Below are positions 60,101-64,000 of a DNA stretch of 64,000 nt, piece by piece. A program made the translations under genes and the position numbers. This DNA is from Lamellibrachia columna (lineage: Eukaryota > Annelida > Polychaeta > Sabellida > Siboglinidae), in contig OY759263.1 in assembly GCA_963662155.1 (NCBI GenBank), positions 540,095 through 604,094 of the forward strand, written 5' to 3'. How positions within the stretch are numbered: the stretch's first letter is position 1; every line of letters starts with the position of its first letter. The notes below the pieces were generated by a model. The model was not told where the DNA came from. It saw nothing but the letters and a program-made list of their open reading frames with translations, and did no database searches.

Positions 60101-61509
60101 TCGAATCAGTACACGAATGGACACTGGACAGTTACAACATCGAATCAGTGCACGAATGGACACTGGGCTGTTACATCGAATCAGTACACGAACGGACACT
60201 GGGCTGTTACAACATCGAATCAGTACACAAATGGACACTAGGCTGTTACAACATCGAATCAGTGCACGAATGGACACTGGGCTGTTACAACATCGAATCA
60301 GTACACGAATGGACACTGGACTGTTACAACATCGAATCAGTACACGAATGGACACTGGACAGTTACAACATCGAATCAGTACACGAATGAACACTGGGCT
60401 GTTACAACATCGAATCAGTGCACGAATGGACACTGGGCTGTTACATCGAATCAGTACACGAATGGACACAGGGCAGTTACAACATCGAATCAGTACACGA
60501 ATGGACACTGGACTGTTACATCGAATCAGTACACGAATGGACACTGGGCTGTTACAACATTGAATCAGAGCACGAATGGGCTGTTACAACATCGAATCAG
60601 TACACAAATGGACACAGGGCTGTTACAACATTGAATCAGTACACGAACGGACACTGGGCTGTTACAACATCGAATCAGTACACGACTGGACACTGGGCTG
60701 TTACAACATCGAATCAGTGCACGAATGGACACTGGGCTGTTACAACATTGAATCAGAGCACGAATGGGCACTGGGCTGTTACAACATCGAATCAGTACAT
60801 GAATGGACACAGGGCTGTTACAACATCGAATCAGAGCACGAATGGACACTGGACTGTTACAACATCGAATCAGTGCACGAATGGACACTGGGCTGTTACA
60901 TCGAATCAGTACACGAATGGACACTGGGCTGTTACAACATCGAATCAGTACACGAATGGACACTGGACTGTTACAACATCGAATCAGTACACGAATGGAC
61001 ACTGGGCTGTTACAACATCGAATCAGTGCACGAATGGACACTGGGCTGTTACATCGAATCAGTACACGAATGGACACAGGGCAGTTACAACATCGAATCA
61101 GTACACGAATGGACACTGGACTGTTACAACATCGAATCACTACACGAATGGACACTGGGCTGTTACAACATCGAATCAGTACACGAATGGACACTGGACT
61201 GTTACAACATCGAATCAGTGCACCAATGGACACTGGACTGTTACAACATCGAATCAGTACACGAATGGACACTGGGCTATTACAACATCGAATCAGTACA
61301 CGAATGGACACTGGACTGTTACAACATCGAATCAGTGCATGAATGGACTTTGGGCTGTTACAACATCGAATCAGTACACGAATGGACACTGGACTGTTAC
61401 AACATCGAATCAGTGCATGAACGGGCACTGGGCTGTTACAACATCGAATCAGTGCATGAATGGACACTGGACTGTTACAACATCGAATCAGTGCATGAAC
61501 GGGCACTAG
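57150..61509. repeat. 39-bp minisatellite, two subfamilies, about 110 copies
   Basis: Units acaacattgcatcagtgcac plus gactggacactgggctgtt. At 39 bp (13 codons), stop-free frames on both strands yield ORFs of up to 972 codons. 57150-59760 is mostly the cattg/gactgg type; 59760-61509 is the catcgaatcagtacacgaatgg type. Short units (gagcacgaatgggctgtt) occur at about 57315, 59765 and 60572, the middle one marking the subfamily boundary. No similarity to the flanking splice sites seen. Confidence 0.97.
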
Positions 61510-61650
61510 GTTGTTACAACTAAAATATTAACATGTCTGTGTCTAACATGGATACGTATGCTACCAGCAAAGATATTAGTACATTCGCACTGGCTAGTTG
61601 CAACCGGGTTCTATAGACGGCAGTATCTTTTTAAGAAATGGCAAGATTAC
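61510..61650. other. DLAT intron, unique sequence
   Basis: Intron immediately downstream (minus strand) of donor CTTG|GTAATC (61651/61650). No gene or repeat recognised. Confidence 0.6.
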
Positions 61651-61810
61651 CAAGAGTATGCTCCGGGTAGTTGCCTGATGGTGCTGCAGGTGGGGCGGCT
61701 GGTGCTTCACCAGATGGCGCTGCAGGTGCTGCCCCGTCGTCGTCGTCTGATGGTGTGAAATTTTTGAATGCAGCAACATCCGACTCGTTCTCAACCAGAA
61801 TACAGAGGAG
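61651..61810 (-). CDS. DLAT: DLAT internal exon, end of lipoyl domain 1 and Pro/Ala linker
   Basis: 160 nt, entered in phase 0. Acceptor TTTGTCGACTAG|CTCCTC at 61811/61810; donor CTTG|GTAATC at 61651/61650 (phase 1). It encodes LLCILVENESDVAAFKNFTP, the final strand and exit of lipoyl domain 1, then a linker with four Asp, Ala/Pro-rich sequence and NYPEHTLV leading directly into KLPNLSPTM of lipoyl domain 2. The exon starts at the same position within the lipoyl fold as exon 52663-52430, so both lipoyl domains are split at the same codon. The preceding exon, carrying the first ETDKA lysine, is beyond 64000. Confidence 0.95.
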
Positions 61811-62036
61811 CTAGTCGACAAAACAAACACATCTTACATCAACTGTCCCATTTCATCCTGCAGGTAACTCACACTTACGTCTGAACACACACTAGTAATG
61901 TATTTCAAAGAAAAGTACTCATGTAATGCCAAAGATGTATTTTAGCATATTTGCAGGAATACTTGCACAAAAAACTGGCTGTGCATAGCACAATTATTCC
62001 TTTGTGTGTGCATGAAAGTGTTCCACAAATACTGCA
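61811..62036. other. DLAT intron, unique sequence
   Basis: Acceptor tract (gtttgttttgtcgactag on the minus strand) and ordinary intron sequence up to the 50-bp array. No gene. Confidence 0.6.
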
Positions 62037-64000
62037 AGTATGTCCAAGTTTCCCTGTGTGCCCACCTTGCCAACAGGGATGTAATAGATATGTACAAGTT
62101 TCCCTGTGTGCCCACCTTGCCAACAGGGATGTAATAGATATGTACAAGTTTCCCTGTGTGCCCACCTTGCCAACAGGGATGTAATAGATATGTACAAGTT
62201 TCCCTGTGTGCCCACCTTGCCAACAGGGATGTAATAGATATGTACAAGTTTCCCTTTCTGCCCACCTTGCCAACATGGATGTAATAGATATGTCCAAGTT
62301 TCCCTGTGTGCCCACCTTGCCAACAGGGATGTAATAGATATGTCCAAGTTTCCCTGTGTGCCCACCATGCCAACAGGGATGTAATAGATATGTACAAGTT
62401 TCCCTGTGTGCCCACCTTGCCAACAGGGATGTAATAGATATGTACAAGTTTCCCTGTGTGCCCACCTTGCCAACATGGATGTAATAGATATGTACAAGTT
62501 TCCCTGTGTGCCCACCTTGCCAACAGGGATGTAATAGATATGTCCAAGTTTCCCTGTGTGCCCACCTTGCCAACAGGGATGTAATAGATATGTACAAGTT
62601 TCCCTGTGTGCCCACCTTGCCAACATGGATGTAATAGATATGTACAAGTTTCCCTGTGTGCCCACCTTGCCAACAGGGATGTAATAGATATGTACAAGTT
62701 TCCCTGTGTGCCCACCTTGCCAACAGGGATGTAATAGATATGTCCAAGTTTCCCTGTGTGCCCACCTTGCCAACAGGGATGTAATAGATATGTACAAGTT
62801 TCCCTGTGTGCCCACCTTGCCAACATGGATGTAATAGATATGTACAAGTTCCCTGTGTGCCCACCTTGCCAACAGAGATGTAATAGATATGTACAAGTTT
62901 CCCTGTTTGCCCACCTTGCCAACATGGATGTAATAGATATGTACAAGTTTCCCTGTCTGCCCACCTTGCCAACAGGGATGTAATAGATATGTACAAGTTT
63001 CCCTGTGTGCCCACCTTGCCAACAGGGATGTAATAGATATGTACAAGTTTCCCTGCTTGCCCACCTTACCAACATGGATGTAATAGATATGTACAAGTTT
63101 CCCTGTTTGCCCACCTTGCCAACAGGGGTGTAATAGATATGTCCAAGTTTCCCTGTTTGCCCACCTTGCCAACAGGGATGTAATAGATATGTACACGTTT
63201 CCCTGCTTGCCCACCTTGTCAACAGGGATGTAATAGATATGTACAAGTTTCCATGTGTGCCCACCTTGCCAACAGGGATGTAATAGATATGTACAAGTTT
63301 CCCTTTCTGCCCACCTTGCCAACATGGATGTAATAGATATGTACAAGTTTCCCTGCTTGCCCACCTTGCCAACAGGGATGTAATAGATATGTACAAGTTT
63401 CCCTGTGTGCCCACCTTGCCAACAGGGATGTAATAGATATGTACAAGTTTCCCTGTGTGCCCACCTTGCCAACAGGGATGTAATAGATATGTACAAGTTT
63501 CCCTGTGTGCCCACCTTGCCAACAGGGATGTAATAGATATGTACAAGTTTCCCTGCTTGCCCACCTTGCCAACATGGATGTAATAGATATGTCCAAGTTT
63601 CCCTGTTTGCCCACCTTGCCAACAGGGATGTAATAGATATGTACAAGTTTCCCTGCTTGCCCACCTTGTCAACAGGGATGTAATAGATATGTACAAGTTT
63701 CCATGTGTGCCCACCTTGCCAACAGGGATGTAATAGATATGTACAAGTTTCCCTTTCTGCCCACCTTGCCAACATGGATGTAATAGATATGTACAAGTTT
63801 CCCTGTGTGCCCATCTTGCCAACATGGATGTAATAGATATGTACAAGTTTCCCTGTGTGCCCACCTTGCCAACAGGGATGTAATAGATATGTACACGTTT
63901 CCCTGTCTGCCCACCTTGCCAACAGGGATGTAATAGATATGTACAAGTTTCCCTGTGTGCCCACCTTGCCAACAGGGATGTAATAGATATGTACACGTTT
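62037..64000. repeat. 50-bp minisatellite, about 39 copies, running off the window; probably donor-derived
   Basis: On the minus strand each unit reads ATCCCTGTTGGCAAG|GTGGGC then ACACAGGGAAACTTGTACAT. The first part translates as I-P-V-G-K. Lipoyl domains end K-D-(I/V)-P-(V/I)-G-(K/S), and the next exon in frame begins LLCILVEN. So the unit looks like the end of the lipoyl-1 exon plus its donor GTGGGC. Nearly all units keep ccttgccaac (GGCAAGG). The parent exon should lie right of 64000. The array is certain; its origin is inference. Confidence 0.93.

Larger units (their letters stand above)
1146..61810 (-). other. DLAT: DLAT gene (pyruvate dehydrogenase E2), 7 internal exons, partial at both ends
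   Basis: Gene-level entry. Exons in coding order are 61810-61651, 56976-56774, 52663-52430, 42720-42556, 11763-11678, 4623-4483 and 1227-1146. All introns are GT..AG and all phases join without a stop to give 357 codons. The product is the mitochondrial dihydrolipoamide acetyltransferase core of the pyruvate dehydrogenase complex. It takes acetyl groups from E1 on a swinging lipoyl arm and passes them to CoA. Two lipoyl domains (the end of the first is seen, the second is complete), an E1/E3-binding domain of the GTGPDGR type and an acyltransferase core with [12 protein letters not shown] identify PDC-E2, rather than the single-lipoyl E2s of the 2-oxoglutarate and branched-chain complexes or PDHX. 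The presequence, most of lipoyl domain 1 and the HxxxDG catalytic end are outside the window. Introns reach about 31 kb and are mostly minisatellite and transposon. Confidence 0.95.

Noticed and set aside
57123..60241. ORFs of 932, 972 and 822 codons on both strands
   Set aside because: Products of a 39-bp tandem unit without stops; no start context, domain, or non-repetitive part; they lie in a DLAT intron.
1146..61810. Assignment to PDHX or to the 2-oxoglutarate/branched-chain E2 instead of DLAT
   Set aside because: Two lipoyl domains joined by Pro/Ala linkers and close agreement of binding-domain and core motifs with DLAT; the other E2s and PDHX have one lipoyl domain.
1146..61810. Processed or dead DLAT copy
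   Set aside because: Seven exons with consensus splice sites, correct phases, no stops and intact motifs; nothing suggests decay of the coding part.
61942..63996. ORFs of 684 and 656 codons on the minus strand
   Set aside because: They arise from the 50-bp unit, which cycles through all frames every three units; the only coding echo is the IPVGK piece derived from a lipoyl exon.

Overview
This is a eukaryotic, almost certainly invertebrate-animal, nuclear window. It is essentially one gene seen from inside. Seven internal exons on the minus strand encode 357 consecutive codons (1,071 nt, about 1.7% of the window) of the E2 subunit of the pyruvate dehydrogenase complex (DLAT, dihydrolipoamide acetyltransferase). 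All seven exons have clean GT/AG boundaries and compatible phases. In coding order (right to left) they carry: the end of lipoyl domain 1 and its linker (61810-61651), lipoyl domain 2 (56976-56774), a linker and the start of the E1/E3-binding domain (52663-52430), the rest of that domain and a linker (42720-42556), and three exons of the acyltransferase core (11763-11678, 4623-4483, 1227-1146). The first exons lie beyond position 64000. The final core exons, with the HxxxDG active site, lie beyond position 1.

By hand estimate about 70% of the window (roughly 44 kb) is tandem minisatellite with units of 23-62 bp: 1-985, 1228-4078, 4171-4516, 4656-5697, 8378-8878, 9723-9908, 12177-13231, 14899-21350, 25255-42473, 42721-43364, 46614-50204, 52664-56773, 57150-61509 and 62037-64000. 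The key observation is that many of these arrays are made of DLAT exon/intron boundaries. The unit next to an exon contains that exon's own splice site plus some adjacent coding sequence. Acceptor-derived arrays lie upstream of exons 1146-1227, 42556-42720 and 52430-52663. Donor-derived arrays lie downstream of exons 56774-56976 and, as only two copies, 4483-4623. The arrays at the two window edges look like further cases whose exons are just outside. The intron 52664-56773 consists only of a donor-derived and an acceptor-derived array. They meet at 54848/54849 exactly at their splice points, giving an intronless, in-frame exon-exon junction in mid-intron.

The rest is transposon-derived. There is a 5.4-kb DNA transposon with ~150-bp inverted termini and a frameshifted transposase-like gene (6145-11566). 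Two near-identical CR1/jockey-like LINE copies lie at 21992-24350 and 44230-45630. L2-like LINE pieces are at 1395-2159 and about 46295-51210, the latter with a 60-copy internal minisatellite. A hAT-like element (43580-52333) has an 8-bp target-site duplication and contains nested LINEs.

Species: not determinable from the sequence alone. Intronic minisatellites that repeat exon/intron boundaries are, to my recollection, described in amphioxus under the name 'mirages', so a lancelet is a reasonable first guess. I could not check this. All copy numbers and similarities were judged by eye.
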